A stretch of DNA of 64,000 nucleotides from Verrucomicrobiota bacterium (GCA_025360015.1 JANYCZ010000029.1:124001-188000); one strand, 5' to 3'. Counted from the first letter of the stretch, positions 52,934-62,181 are shown. Program-made: numbers and translations. The notes: generated by a model from the letters alone, not told the origin.

Positions 52934-53944
52934 ATGTCAGTCCCCGTCATCAACGCCAGCAATCCTGTTTTTCCGTTTCATCTTGTGCGGACGGACTTGG
53001 AGCGCGTGGAAACCGCCATCCTCGAACAAGCCCGCGCGTTTGACCCCGGCGTCGAAGGTTATGTGAGCTACGTTTGCAAAACCTCGGGCAAGCGCATCCG
53101 CCCAGCCTTGGCCGTACTCGCCGGCGGTGCCACGGGTGGCACTCACGAAGGGCACACACGCCTCTCAGTCATTCTCGAGCTCGTCCACATCGCCTCTTTG
53201 GTGCATGACGACATCATGGACGGCGCGGACATCCGCCGCGCCCAGCCGACCGCCGTCGCGAAATGGGGCAGCAGTCTCAGCGTTCTTTTGGGCGACAGCC
53301 TCTTCGCCTACGCGCTCGAACTCGCCACGGAGTTTGAAGACACCCACGTCTGCCGCACGATCGCCCGTGCCTCGCGCGATGTCTGCACCGGCGAAATCCT
53401 GCAAACCCAGCGCCGCTTCGACTTCAATCTCTCCGTCACCGATTATCTCAAGATGATCGAGATGAAGACCGCCGCCCTCTTCGCCGCTGCCAGCGAACTC
53501 GGTGCCCGTCTCAACCATCAGCCCGACTCCGTGCAGATGTCACTGCGTGACTACGGCCTCAAGCTCGGCACCGCCTACCAGATTTACGACGACTGTCTCG
53601 ACATCGTCGGCGACGAAAAAACAGTCGGCAAAACGCTCCGCACTGACCTCGCCCGGGGCAAGCTCACGCTGCCCATACTGTATCTCCTCGAAAGCGCCAC
53701 CGATGCGCAGAAGCAGAAGCTCAACCGCATGCTGCTCAAAGGCGAGCCGATGGACACCACCATTCTCGCTGGCATCGCCGACTACGAAGGTGCCGTCGAT
53801 CGCGCCGTCAAATTCGCGCAAAACATGCTCGTCGATGCCCGTGCCGATTTGGTCTGTCTCGGTGCTTCGCCGCACAAGCAGGCGCTCGAAGACATCGTCG
53901 GCTATCTGCACAGCCTGCTGGATCAGTGCCGGGCGATTCACTGA
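52934..53944 (+). CDS. polyprenyl diphosphate synthase (IspB-like)
   Basis: 336 residues from ATG 52934. The two Asp-rich motifs are DDIMD (92-96) and DDCLD (219-223), with GKRIRPAL upstream. Small residues (Ala87, Ser88) just before the first motif fit a product longer than FPP. It probably makes an all-trans octaprenyl or longer diphosphate for quinone tails. It links to dxs and dxr elsewhere in the window. The upstream 103-base gap has no clear feature. Confidence 0.93.
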   Translation: MSVPVINASNPVFPFHLVRTDLERVETAILEQARAFDPGVEGYVSYVCKTSGKRIRPALAVLAGGATGGTHEGHTRLSVILELVHIASLVHDDIMDGADIRRAQPTAVAKWGSSLSVLLGDSLFAYALELATEFEDTHVCRTIARASRDVCTGEILQTQRRFDFNLSVTDYLKMIEMKTAALFAAASELGARLNHQPDSVQMSLRDYGLKLGTAYQIYDDCLDIVGDEKTVGKTLRTDLARGKLTLPILYLLESATDAQKQKLNRMLLKGEPMDTTILAGIADYEGAVDRAVKFAQNMLVDARADLVCLGASPHKQALEDIVGYLHSLLDQCRAIH

Positions 53945-53992
53945 GATGAGTGGAACGCGACAAACGGTTAACTGAGAACAGAGCACGGACTC

Positions 53993-54688
53993 ATGAGCCG
54001 CATCCACGACATCCCGGAAAACGACCGCCCGCGGGAGCGCCTCCTCCGCCTCGGTCCGCAGGCGCTCTCGGATGCCGAACTTCTCGCCCTCTTCATCAAC
54101 ACCGGCACGAAAGGTGAAAATGCCCTGCAGATCGGCCAGCGGATCCTGCGCGATTTCAAATCGCTCCGCGCCCTCTCCCGCCTTGAAACCGCTGTTTTGA
54201 GAAAGATCAAAGCTCTGGGGCCGGCGAAAACTGCTCTGCTCGCCGCTGCTTTTGAACTTGGCCGCCGCTCCGCGCAGGAGCCCTCGCACGCCGAGATCAT
54301 TCTCGACCGCCCGCAGCTCATCTATGATTACATTGGCCCCGAGATGCAGGCCCTCGGCAGTGAATCCGTCCGCATCATTCTGCTCAATACGAAGCTTGCT
54401 GTCATGCGCAGTGAAGAGGCGTTCAAAGGCAGCCTGAACGAATGCGTCGCCCACCCGCGCGATCTGTTGCGGAAGGTGCTCATTCACAACGCTTACGCCT
54501 TCATCCTCGTTCACAATCACCCTTCCGGCGATCCCACCCCCAGCGAGCCCGACCGCCGCCTCACCCGCCGTCTCCGTGAAGCCTCCGAAGCCACAGGGAT
54601 CTCCCTCCAAGACCACCTCATTATCGGCACCCCTGCTGAATCACGCCCGCTGCCCTACTTCAGCTTCAAGGAGCATGGGATGCTGTGA
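53993..54688 (+). CDS. radC: RadC/JAMM-domain DNA repair-type protein
   Basis: 231 residues. N-terminal UPF0758 helix-hairpin-helix part with RERLLRLGPQALSDAELLA and the C-terminal JAMM metal motif HNHPSGDPTPSEPD, which has both His and the Asp. Despite the name, RadC proteins have no proven repair role and several are linked to mobile elements; here the neighbourhood is housekeeping. It starts 48 bases after the polyprenyl synthase. Confidence 0.93.
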   Translation: MSRIHDIPENDRPRERLLRLGPQALSDAELLALFINTGTKGENALQIGQRILRDFKSLRALSRLETAVLRKIKALGPAKTALLAAAFELGRRSAQEPSHAEIILDRPQLIYDYIGPEMQALGSESVRIILLNTKLAVMRSEEAFKGSLNECVAHPRDLLRKVLIHNAYAFILVHNHPSGDPTPSEPDRRLTRRLREASEATGISLQDHLIIGTPAESRPLPYFSFKEHGML

Positions 54689-54712
54689 GCTTACGTTTCT
54701 TCCGAGAACAGA

Positions 54713-55210
54713 ATGAAAAGAATGTGGCTTCATCGCATCTGTGCTTATCCGAATAGGATTGCTTGGTTTTTTGGAGCACTGATCATCAATGCGCTCCTGA
54801 TCATCTGTTTGTCTGCTGGGTGGGGAGATTTTGCCATCTTGTTCGATCCAGACGTTTTGCTGTGGTTCCTGTTGTTGCTCATTCCGGCCAGCTTGCTGGG
54901 TTTCTTAGCCATGATCCCTTTCGGTTTACCGATAGGTCGTTTTTGTAATCACATGAATGGAGCTCCATTTGAAATAGGAGAAAAGGTACTGATTCTACGG
55001 GGACCCCACGTCGGTCAAGAGACACAAGTTGGAGGATTCACCAAAGGCCAGGGGGGGGAGCTTCTCGTTCTGGAACTTGGAGAAGATGCGGGCGAGCGCT
55101 ATCGAAACCTCTTCGCGGAATGCCATGTAACCCGGGTGAAGAGACTTGGGGTGCGTGGGCAACTGGTAGTCGGCAGCGGTGGCTCTTCATCGAGTACATC
55201 AGTGCCGTAG
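54713..55210 (+). CDS. two-helix membrane protein with an SH3/KOW-like tail
   Basis: 165 residues. Two membrane helices (about 18-37 and 48-68) are followed by a soluble part with GEKVLILRGPHVGQETQVGGF, similar to KOW or SH3-like barrels. The tail is Gly/Ser rich. Weakly conserved-looking; no family recognised. It starts 24 bases after radC, and its GC content is lower than that of its neighbours. Confidence 0.5.
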   Translation: MKRMWLHRICAYPNRIAWFFGALIINALLIICLSAGWGDFAILFDPDVLLWFLLLLIPASLLGFLAMIPFGLPIGRFCNHMNGAPFEIGEKVLILRGPHVGQETQVGGFTKGQGGELLVLELGEDAGERYRNLFAECHVTRVKRLGVRGQLVVGSGGSSSSTSVP

Positions 55211-55268
55211 AATGCGCATGGCTCGAATTCAGATTGCAGAGGACGGTTTGCGGAATGAGAGAGTGAGC

Positions 55269-55529
55269 ATGGGACAAGACGAAATCGAGCGCAACCTGGG
55301 CGTGCAGCCTCTGGACCGGGTCATGACTGAGCATGAATTGGGAAATCACGCCTTGGTGGCCGCCAGTACGGAACCTATGACGCACAAAGCCGTGCAGCGT
55401 GCCCGCAAAGGCCGCCGCCTGACCAAGCACATGAAACAGCGCATGGCCGACGCCCTGAATCTCCTCATCAAGCAGAAGGGCGTGGAGATCGAGCGCCCGT
55501 GGGTGGTGAAGGATTTGTTTACGTATTGA
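55269..55529 (+). CDS. small basic protein of unknown function
   Basis: 86 residues from ATG 55269, preceded by a purine-rich GAGAGAG that can serve as ribosome-binding site; in-frame ATGs at 55212 and 55218 would lengthen it. The protein is Arg/Lys-rich and helical: KAVQRARKGRRLTKHMKQRMADALNL, then KGVEIERPWVVKDLF. I recognise no named family, though similar short proteins occur in PVC genomes (not checked). The basic helix suggests RNA, ribosome or DNA binding. Confidence 0.6.
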   Translation: MGQDEIERNLGVQPLDRVMTEHELGNHALVAASTEPMTHKAVQRARKGRRLTKHMKQRMADALNLLIKQKGVEIERPWVVKDLFTY

Positions 55530-55605
55530 AGTGGCAAAACGGATAGCTGCAGGTGTATCGCACAGCTTGCCGGGGTGATTTCGCCACGCTAGCATCCGCC
55601 CACCC

Positions 55606-56019
55606 ATGCCCGACGCCATCGCCAACCGCCGTTTCGTCACTGCTGCCGAAAAAATCGACTTCCAGTCCCCTTGGACGCTGGAGGAGTGGATCTGCCGCAG
55701 CGACATCGTGAACAACGAGCACCTCATGATGGTGAGGGCCAACATGGAGCCGGGGCGCAGTCATCCCTTTCACTCGCACCCGACGCGGGAGGAGGTGATC
55801 TACATCCTTTCCGGCAAGGCCGAGCAGTGGGTCGGCCAGCAAAAAAAGATCCTCGGTCCTGGCGACACCGCCTTCATTCCCATGGGCGAAATCCACGGCA
55901 CCTGGAACGTGGGGGACGAAAAGCTCGTCTTCCTCGCGATCCTTTCCCCGGCCAAGGCGGACGAGCCCGGTCTCGTGGATCACAGTGAGGAAGAGCCTTG
56001 GAAGTCTTTGCGCAAGTAG
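55606..56019 (+). CDS. cupin-domain protein
   Basis: 137 residues, one cupin barrel. The metal motifs are HSHPTREEVIYILSG (His, His, Glu) and PMGEIHGTWN (His). The family covers isomerases, dioxygenases and sensor proteins, so no reaction can be assigned. It converges with the member B gene, with 1 base between stops, and a terminator overlaps that junction. Confidence 0.85.
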   Translation: MPDAIANRRFVTAAEKIDFQSPWTLEEWICRSDIVNNEHLMMVRANMEPGRSHPFHSHPTREEVIYILSGKAEQWVGQQKKILGPGDTAFIPMGEIHGTWNVGDEKLVFLAILSPAKADEPGLVDHSEEEPWKSLRK

Positions 56020-56041
56020 CCTACTTTTCGCGCAATTTTTT
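56008..56041 (+). terminator. Rho-independent terminator overlapping the stop codons
   Basis: Stem TTGCGC AAGTA ... TACTT (3-base bulge) GCGCAA followed by six T residues on the plus strand. The hairpin starts inside the last codons of the cupin gene and runs into the end of the convergent gene. Confidence 0.6.
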
Positions 56042-57226
56042 GCGCAGATCGATGATGCCGTCACGGATGGCGAAGAGTTCGGCGCGGAAGTCGGTGAGCA
56101 AATCTTGCCGGTCGCTCCACTCGGGGGCTTCCATCAGTTCGTTCAGCGCTGCGAAGGCCTCGTTGGCCCAGTTGAGGCAGCGGCGTAAAATTGCGAGAGT
56201 GTGTCCGGTCTGGGATGAACCACCAAAGTCCTCCGTGCCGAGCGCCCCGGCCAGCTTGCCGCTGATGTTCATCGAGTTGCGGATGAAGCGGTCGAGTGCT
56301 GTGCTGCCATCGCTCTCTGCGGCGTTTTCAGCGCGTTCTTCTTTGATTTCGGTCAGCAGGCGCAAGACGAAGTCATGGGCCATGGTTTGCAGCGGGTGGG
56401 CTTCACGCTCGCTCTCTTCCAGGAAGTCGGAGAAGGCTTGATCATCGAGTTCGCTCTCGATCACATCCAATTCGGGCAGCATTTCATGGCCCTCTTTCCA
56501 GCTTTCACCCTCAGTGTCCTCGTCATCGGCTTCGTGTTCACTGCTGCCACCCAGCATGTGATCCCAGCCCATGACAAAGGCGATGCGGTCATCATGCAGA
56601 CCGTCGACGCCGTATTTTTCGATCGCCTCCATGTTCGCGTCTGAGAGGCGATCAGATTGTTTGAGTGAATCTTCCCAGGATTCTTCACTGTCATCGAATT
56701 CTTCATCGTCATCCTCTTTCGGCTCGGGGCGCCGGATGATGCCGGCCAGCCATTCTCGCATGGCTTGAAGGTTGCTCATTTTTTGCGCCGCCTCCTGCGC
56801 CTCGTCCATTTCCCAAGCCCACGCGGAGATGCTGATCTCAAAATCCATGCCCTCGATAAAGACCCGCCCATTTTCCTCAGAAAACCACTCGATGTAGAGC
56901 TCATTGCGCCATTCGGCAGGAGGATCTGCGCCGCCGCTTGCCTCCCGTTTCGCTGCCACGGTATCCACCTTCACTTGGCGAGAGGCAGTGATGTCGCCGG
57001 CGTGACCCTTCTGCTTCGGCTTCAAGCTGGCGGCGGCGGACTGGGACGATGGCGTGGGGTTGGTGAAGGTGATGGTGCAGCCGGCGAGATCGCGCCAGGC
57101 ATTGCCGCGCAGATCGATGATGACGGGATCTTCGCGACCGACCAGCCAGAGCTTGCCGCGCAAGTTGTCGCGGGTGGTGTTGTCGATTTCGCCACGGATG
57201 ACGGCAGTGTCCAGACGCAGGGCCAT
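56021..57226 (-). CDS. unknown-family protein B (paralogue of the gene at 48221)
   Basis: 401 residues from ATG 57226, no signal peptide. The first ~145 residues match protein A (VIRGEIDNTTRDNLRGKLWL, IIDLRGNAWRDLAGCTITFTN, GDITASRQVKVD, LYIEWFSEENGRVFIEG), then the two diverge. Residues ~175-260 are very acidic (EPKEDDDEEFDDSEESWEDS, HEADDEDTEGES), and the C-terminal ~120 are helical (LNWANEAFAALNEL, FRAELFAIRDGIIDLRKKL). The N-terminal domain is therefore the family core. No function can be assigned. It sits between the convergent cupin gene and the divergent scpB. Confidence 0.7.
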   Translation of the reverse strand: MALRLDTAVIRGEIDNTTRDNLRGKLWLVGREDPVIIDLRGNAWRDLAGCTITFTNPTPSSQSAAASLKPKQKGHAGDITASRQVKVDTVAAKREASGGADPPAEWRNELYIEWFSEENGRVFIEGMDFEISISAWAWEMDEAQEAAQKMSNLQAMREWLAGIIRRPEPKEDDDEEFDDSEESWEDSLKQSDRLSDANMEAIEKYGVDGLHDDRIAFVMGWDHMLGGSSEHEADDEDTEGESWKEGHEMLPELDVIESELDDQAFSDFLEESEREAHPLQTMAHDFVLRLLTEIKEERAENAAESDGSTALDRFIRNSMNISGKLAGALGTEDFGGSSQTGHTLAILRRCLNWANEAFAALNELMEAPEWSDRQDLLTDFRAELFAIRDGIIDLRKKLREK

Positions 57227-57319
57227 GCGTGCATGAAAGCGTGGGCACGGCGGGAATGTCAAGGCTAAGGCACGGCTTGACTCTCCCCTCGGGCTCGCTT
57301 GAGATTGTATGTCCGCGCC

Positions 57320-58024
57320 ATGGAACTGATCTCGATCGTCGAAGCCCTTCTTTTTGCCACCCAGGAGCCCCTGGGCGTGCCGCAGATGTGTGCCGCCGTC
57401 AAAGAGACCGCCAAGGACATCTGTGATGCCGCCAGCGATCCGCTGGCCGAAGGAAGCCCGACCCAGATCCCGGAGTGGGTCGCCCCACTGGCTGCCACCA
57501 CCGAGGAGCAGGTGCGCGGGAGTTTGGACGAACTGATCGCCCGCTACGCTGCAGAGAAGCATGCCTTCACCCTCGTCGAGCGCGCGAACGGCTGGCGCAT
57601 CGCCGCCCGTGGCGAGTATGCCGAGTGGTGCCGCGCGCTATATCCCGGCAAGAAGGTGCAGCGCCTGAGCCAGCCCGCGCTTGAGACGCTCGCCATCGTG
57701 GCCTATCGCCAGCCGATCACCAAGGCCGGCATCGAAGCCGTGCGTGGTGTTTCGGTGGATGCCATGGTGCAGCAGCTCATTGACCGCGGTTTGATGAAAA
57801 TCGAAGGCCGCGCCGACCTCCCTGGCCGCCCGCTGCTGTATGGCACCACGGAGGCTTTCCTCGATCACTTCGGCGTGCGCAGTCTGGATGACATGCCCAA
57901 CGCCTCCGAACTTCGCCGGGTGAAATTGCCGACCGCTGTGGAAGGTGCCTCCGCTGCTGAGCAACCTCAGGAGCACCAGCTCTCCCTGGCTCCGGTCACT
58001 CCTGCTGCGGCAGAAGAGTCTTAA
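57320..58024 (+). CDS. scpB: SMC-Scp complex subunit ScpB
   Basis: 234 residues from ATG 57320. Two winged-helix domains: ISIVEALLFATQEPLGVPQM near the N-terminus, and SQPALETLAIVAYRQPITKAGIEAVRGV, the ScpB hallmark. ScpB dimers bind kleisin ScpA and SMC to compact chromosomes. An acidic linker at 45-60 is longer than in many ScpBs. No scpA is next to it. The C-terminal ~40 residues are Gln/Pro rich. Confidence 0.92.
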   Translation: MELISIVEALLFATQEPLGVPQMCAAVKETAKDICDAASDPLAEGSPTQIPEWVAPLAATTEEQVRGSLDELIARYAAEKHAFTLVERANGWRIAARGEYAEWCRALYPGKKVQRLSQPALETLAIVAYRQPITKAGIEAVRGVSVDAMVQQLIDRGLMKIEGRADLPGRPLLYGTTEAFLDHFGVRSLDDMPNASELRRVKLPTAVEGASAAEQPQEHQLSLAPVTPAAAEES

Positions 58025-58045
58025 CCCTTTTTTCTCCTGCGGTCC

Positions 58046-59131
58046 ATGTCCCTCGAAGAAGTCCGCAACAAGATCGACAGCATCGATCAGCAACTCCTGC
58101 GTCTGCTCAACGAACGCGCCGAACTGGTCCACGCCGTGGGCGAAATCAAACGCAAGGACGACCTCGACATCTATGTGCCGGGCCGTGAAGACAAGCTGCT
58201 GCGCAAGCTCGCGGAGATCAATCGTGCGCAAAACGGCCGCCTCACCGAGCGGGCCATCCGCGCCATCTATCGCGAGATCATGAGTGCCGCGCTCGCTTTG
58301 GAGGACAGCCTCAAAATCGCCTACCTCGGCCCCACGGGATCCTGGACACATCAGGCGGCAGTGAACAAATTCGGCCATTGCGTCGAATACCTCGCCGAAG
58401 CCAGCACCGAAGGTGTCTTTGGCCGCGTCGCCGCACAGACCGCCGACTATGGCGTCTTGCCCATCGAGCACTCCACTGAAGGCGCGGTACACCACACGCT
58501 CGATCATCTGGCTGACAGCGCCTTGCAGATCTACGCCGAAATTCTGTGGAAGGCCGACGCCGCCGTCATGGCGCAGGGACCGAACAGCACTATCACCGAG
58601 ATCCATGGCCGCGCCCAGATGCTCGCTCACTGCCGTCCCTGGCTCATGCAGAGCTTCCCTGGCGCACAGCTCATCGAGTCCGCTAGCTCCAGCGCCGCCG
58701 CCACCCTCGCCGCGCAGAATCCCACCGTGGCCGCCCTCGGCACCCCTCTGAGCGCCGAACTGCATGATCTGCGCGTCATCGCCACCTCGCCGCGCGAATA
58801 CGCCACCCAGACCCGCTTCATCATCCTCGGCCGCCGCTCTGGCCCGCCCTCCGGCAATGACAACACGATGCTCATGATCCATTCCAAGGATCGCGTCGGC
58901 GCGCTCATGGAAGTCCTGCAAGTCTTCGCCTCCCGCAACGTCAACGTCCGCCAGATCGAAAACCGCCCCACCACCAGCGGCACCGAGGCCCGCTTCTTCC
59001 TCGAAATCAGCGGCCACCATTCCGATGGCACGCTCAAGCAGGCTATCACTGCCCTCGAAATCGAAGGCATTGCCGTTCAAGTAAAGACTTTAGGCAGCTA
59101 TCCGGCTCCGGGCTGGGTTGAAGAGCGATAA
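58046..59131 (+). CDS. pheA: bifunctional chorismate mutase / prephenate dehydratase
   Basis: 361 residues, the typical P-protein size. AroQ chorismate mutase ~1-90 (NKIDSIDQQLLRLLNERAEL); prephenate dehydratase ~90-265 with YLGPTGSWTHQAA and the TRF motif YATQTRFIILG; ACT domain ~275-360 with VNVRQIENRPTTSGTEARF, which binds Phe for feedback inhibition. It makes phenylpyruvate from chorismate. It follows scpB by 21 bases. Confidence 0.96.
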   Translation: MSLEEVRNKIDSIDQQLLRLLNERAELVHAVGEIKRKDDLDIYVPGREDKLLRKLAEINRAQNGRLTERAIRAIYREIMSAALALEDSLKIAYLGPTGSWTHQAAVNKFGHCVEYLAEASTEGVFGRVAAQTADYGVLPIEHSTEGAVHHTLDHLADSALQIYAEILWKADAAVMAQGPNSTITEIHGRAQMLAHCRPWLMQSFPGAQLIESASSSAAATLAAQNPTVAALGTPLSAELHDLRVIATSPREYATQTRFIILGRRSGPPSGNDNTMLMIHSKDRVGALMEVLQVFASRNVNVRQIENRPTTSGTEARFFLEISGHHSDGTLKQAITALEIEGIAVQVKTLGSYPAPGWVEER

Positions 59132-59144
59132 CTCCCCCTCTGCC

Positions 59145-59753
59145 ATGACGCGCTTCGTCTCGCTCCTGCTGCTCCTTTTCGGTCTGCCGCTGGGCGCGGA
59201 AGACACGGCGAAGCCGCCGACGGCATCCGCACGCTGGACAGCGGCGGACTATGAACTCTTTACTCCGGCAACGTTCCGTCTGCATCCTCCCGTGCTGCGG
59301 GTGATGGATCGCTTAAAGTTGGATGAAGGCTTGCTGAGTGCGGCGATTTTCTTTGCCACCAATGCGGAGCGGGAGAAGCACAAGCTCCCGCTGTTCCAGA
59401 CTTCACGCGCGTTGATGGCGTGCGCCTACGAGCACTCACGGGACATGGCCTTGGAGAATTTCTTTTCTCACGAAAATCCGAGTGATCCCACAAAACGCAC
59501 GCCATGGCAGCGCATGGAGGCCAAGGGCATGAAAAGCGGTGAGCGCGCTGAAAACATCGCCATGCGCACCACGAACGGCCTCAGCTATCTCGCCTTTGCG
59601 GATGAAATGGTGAAGCTGTGGATGAACTCTCGAAGCCACCGCGCGACCATCCTCAACCGCAACCTCGTCTTTTTAGGCTGCGGCGTACATGCATGCACCT
59701 GCGCAAAATTTCACGTCTACGCTACGCAGAGCTTTGCGTGGGTGGTGCCGTGA
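59145..59753 (+). CDS. exported CAP (SCP/PR1) domain protein
   Basis: 202 residues from ATG 59145 with a signal peptide (MTRFVSLLLLLFGLPLGA). CAP-domain blocks are visible: FFATNAEREKHKLPLFQTS, YEHSRDMALENFFSHENPSD, RAENIAM and LWMNSRSHRATILN, with the His/Glu set of the cavity. A Cys cluster CGVHACTC near the end is unusual. CAP proteins bind lipids or wall material or act as proteases. It starts 13 bases after pheA and converges with dxs. Confidence 0.9.
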   Translation: MTRFVSLLLLLFGLPLGAEDTAKPPTASARWTAADYELFTPATFRLHPPVLRVMDRLKLDEGLLSAAIFFATNAEREKHKLPLFQTSRALMACAYEHSRDMALENFFSHENPSDPTKRTPWQRMEAKGMKSGERAENIAMRTTNGLSYLAFADEMVKLWMNSRSHRATILNRNLVFLGCGVHACTCAKFHVYATQSFAWVVP

Positions 59754-59760
59754 AGAAGAC

Positions 59761-61653
59761 TCACGGCTTGCCCAAGGCACCGAGCACTTTCGCCACCGTA
59801 TTTTCGACGCTGAGGCCATGCTTTTGGCGCAGGACTGAAGGGGTGCCGTGCTCGACGAACTGGTCGGGCCAGCCGATGCGGACGACGGGGGTGTGAATCC
59901 CTGCGTCGCTGAGTTCTTCGATGACGCCGGCGCCAAAGCCATTGCGGAGGACGTGGTCTTCAAGGGTGCAGACGACTTTCACCTTTTTGGCGAAGGAGGA
60001 GATGCAGTCCATGTCGAGAGGTTTGATCCAGCGTGGATTGATGAGGGCGACGGAGAGGCCCTGGGCTTCGAGTTCTTTCTTGGCGGCTTCTGCGATGGGG
60101 AACATGTCGCCCAGACCAATGAGGACGACGTCATTGCCATCGGCGATGACTTCGGCCTTGCCGATTTCGAGGCGGACGGGCTTGTCCTTGGGCATGATGC
60201 CGGGGCCGTTGCCACGCGGATAGCGGATGGCGATGGGGCCGCTTTCGTAGTGAGCCATGGTCCAGAGCATGTCTACGAACTCGTCCTCATTGCGGGGCTG
60301 CATGTGGACGATGCCGGGGATGCCGCGGAGGTAGGCGATGTCGAAGAGGCCGTGGTGAGTGGGACCGTCGTCGCCGCTGAGGCCGCCGCGATCCATGCAG
60401 AGGCGAACGGGGAGGTGCTGGATGGCCATGTCATGCAAGATCATGTCGAACGCACGCTGCATGAAGGTGCTGTAGATGGTAAGGAAGGGCTTCAGGCCGC
60501 GCGTGGCGAGGCCGCAGGCAAACAGCGCAGCGTGTTCTTCGGCGATGCCGACGTCGAAATAGCGCTCGGGAATCTCCTTTTTGAAGACGCTCAGGCCGGT
60601 GCCGCCGGGCATGGCCCCGGTAATGGCGACAATCTTTGTGTCGGATTTCGCAAAGTCGGTGACGCTGCGAGCGAAAACCTGGGAGTAGGTGGGCTTGTCG
60701 GTGGCGGCGGTTTCACCGGTCTCGATGGTGTATTTGCCGAGGCCGTGGAATTTGCCGGGATCGTTGAGGGCTGGGGTGTAGCCGCGGCCTTTTTCGGTGA
60801 TGATGTGCAGGATCACCGGTTCATCCTGAGTCTTGAGGAACTCAAAGGTCTGGATGAGGAGGGGGATGTTGTGGCCGTCGATGGGGCCGTAGTAACGGAT
60901 GCCGAATTCGTCGAAGAGGGAGCTGCGGTTGGACGGGATCTGGCTCTGCGGAAGGAGGATGTTCTTGGCGTGGTCCTCGACCTTCTTGACAATGCGGCGC
61001 GCGTCTTCGCCGAGCATGAACTCAAGCAGCTTGCCGGCCTTTTGATGGAGATTGGCGTAGGCCGGATGGGTGGCGATGGAATTGAAGTATTTCGCGATTG
61101 CACCGACGTTGCGGTCGATGGACCACTCGTTGTCGTTGAGCACGACGATGAGGCGCTTGGTGTGCGCAGCGACGTTGTTCATCGCTTCAAACACGGGGCC
61201 GCAGGTGAAGGCGGCGTCTCCAGCCACGCAGATGACATTCTCGTCAGTCCCGCAGAGGTCACGGCCCGTGGCCATGCCGAGGGCGGCGGAGAGGGCGGTG
61301 CCGGCGTGGCCTGCGCCGTAGCTGTCATGTTCGCTTTCGGTGCGGAGCAGGAAGCCGTTCAGGCCGTCATGCTGGCGGATGGTGTGGATGCGGTCCCAGC
61401 GGCCGGTGAGCATCTTGTGGACATAGCCTTGATGTGCGACGTCGAAGACGAAGCGGTCCTTGGGAGTGTCGAACACCCGGTGCAGGGCGATGCTGAGTTC
61501 CACGACGCCGAGATTCGGTCCAAGGTGGCCACCGGTCAGGCTAAGGGTCTCGATGAGGGTCTTGCGGATTTTCTCGGCAAGTTCGGGCAGTTTCTCCAGC
61601 GGCAGGGCTTTGAGGTCGGCAGGGGAGTTGATGGCAGGCAGTTGGGTGTCCAC
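59761..61653 (-). CDS. dxs: 1-deoxy-D-xylulose-5-phosphate synthase
   Basis: 630 residues from GTG 61653, 4 bases after the xseB stop; this start matches the family length and the first conserved block, while upstream ATGs lie inside xseB in another frame. DXS condenses pyruvate and glyceraldehyde-3-phosphate with TPP. Visible: HLGPNLGVVELSIALH, TPP motif GDAAFTCG (usually GDGA) through NDNEWSID, Glu in VGIAEEHAA, and the FLTIYSTFMQRAFDMI block. It converges with the CAP gene, and xseB lies immediately upstream, as in many bacteria. Confidence 0.95.
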   Translation of the reverse strand: MDTQLPAINSPADLKALPLEKLPELAEKIRKTLIETLSLTGGHLGPNLGVVELSIALHRVFDTPKDRFVFDVAHQGYVHKMLTGRWDRIHTIRQHDGLNGFLLRTESEHDSYGAGHAGTALSAALGMATGRDLCGTDENVICVAGDAAFTCGPVFEAMNNVAAHTKRLIVVLNDNEWSIDRNVGAIAKYFNSIATHPAYANLHQKAGKLLEFMLGEDARRIVKKVEDHAKNILLPQSQIPSNRSSLFDEFGIRYYGPIDGHNIPLLIQTFEFLKTQDEPVILHIITEKGRGYTPALNDPGKFHGLGKYTIETGETAATDKPTYSQVFARSVTDFAKSDTKIVAITGAMPGGTGLSVFKKEIPERYFDVGIAEEHAALFACGLATRGLKPFLTIYSTFMQRAFDMILHDMAIQHLPVRLCMDRGGLSGDDGPTHHGLFDIAYLRGIPGIVHMQPRNEDEFVDMLWTMAHYESGPIAIRYPRGNGPGIMPKDKPVRLEIGKAEVIADGNDVVLIGLGDMFPIAEAAKKELEAQGLSVALINPRWIKPLDMDCISSFAKKVKVVCTLEDHVLRNGFGAGVIEELSDAGIHTPVVRIGWPDQFVEHGTPSVLRQKHGLSVENTVAKVLGALGKP

Positions 61654-61657
61654 AGGT

Positions 61658-62005
61658 CTAAAAAAGTCGGATTTCGCCACCTTCAGGCTCGGCGGGCTTG
61701 CGGCGGCGGGCCGGGGTGCGGGGCTTTTCGGTGTCTTCGGCGCTCTCGTCGTTATCAGCCGCATCGTCAAATGATGTGAGCGAGGCTTTGCCACCTTCCA
61801 GGTCGGCGCTGATGAGATCCACCCGGCGGCGGGCACCGTCGATGCGGTGGCGGCAGAGCTTGAGGAGGCGGACGCCGTCTTCGTAGCTGGAGATCATTTC
61901 CTCCAGGGAGAGCTGGCCGTCCTCCATGCCTGCCACGATCTCATCCAGACGCTGCATGGCGTCTTCGAAGGAAGGTTCATCGGGCTTGGGGTCGGGTTTG
62001 CTCAT
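61658..62005 (-). CDS. xseB: exodeoxyribonuclease VII small subunit
   Basis: 115 residues from ATG 62005 (a GTG at 62017 is in frame). The family core is FEDAMQRLDEIVAGMEDGQLSLEEMISSYEDGVRLLKLC; the rest is a Lys/Arg/Pro/Glu-rich tail (PRTPARRRKPAEPEGG) that makes it longer than the usual 60-80 residues. XseB partners with XseA, which is not in the window. It precedes dxs by 4 bases. Confidence 0.92.
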   Translation of the reverse strand: MSKPDPKPDEPSFEDAMQRLDEIVAGMEDGQLSLEEMISSYEDGVRLLKLCRHRIDGARRRVDLISADLEGGKASLTSFDDAADNDESAEDTEKPRTPARRRKPAEPEGGEIRLF

Positions 62006-62125
62006 GGTGTCGATCACGTGCCACGGAGGAACGGAAGGGCGGCCATTATCCGGGCTTCACAGGGAGCCGCAAGCGGGAAAAGGCGCGCAGGGCAGGCAAT
62101 TGGAACCCTTGGCAGGTAGGTATGA

Positions 62126-62154
62126 CTTTATTCAATAATTATTGAATTTATATT
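62126..62154 (+). promoter_or_regulatory. possible promoter with palindromic operator
   Basis: TATATT (62149-62154) lies 27 bases before the GTG at 62182; a weak -35 (CTTTAT at 62126) is 17 bases upstream. The perfect 16-base palindrome TTCAATAATTATTGAA (62131-62146) fills the spacer between them, where a repressor would block RNA polymerase. Confidence 0.4.
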
Positions 62155-62181
62155 CAGGGCGGCTAAGGTTATATTTAGTCC

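Noticed and set aside
61653-61764. Upstream ATG at 61764 as the dxs start
   Set aside because: It lies inside xseB in another frame, adds a basic, Pro-rich leader not seen in DXS, and the GTG at 61653 sits just after the xseB stop.
59848-61779. 643-residue open frame opposite dxs
   Set aside because: It runs antisense along a well-supported gene (dxs), has Gly/Asp/Val-biased composition and no domain; typical of long antisense frames in GC-rich DNA.
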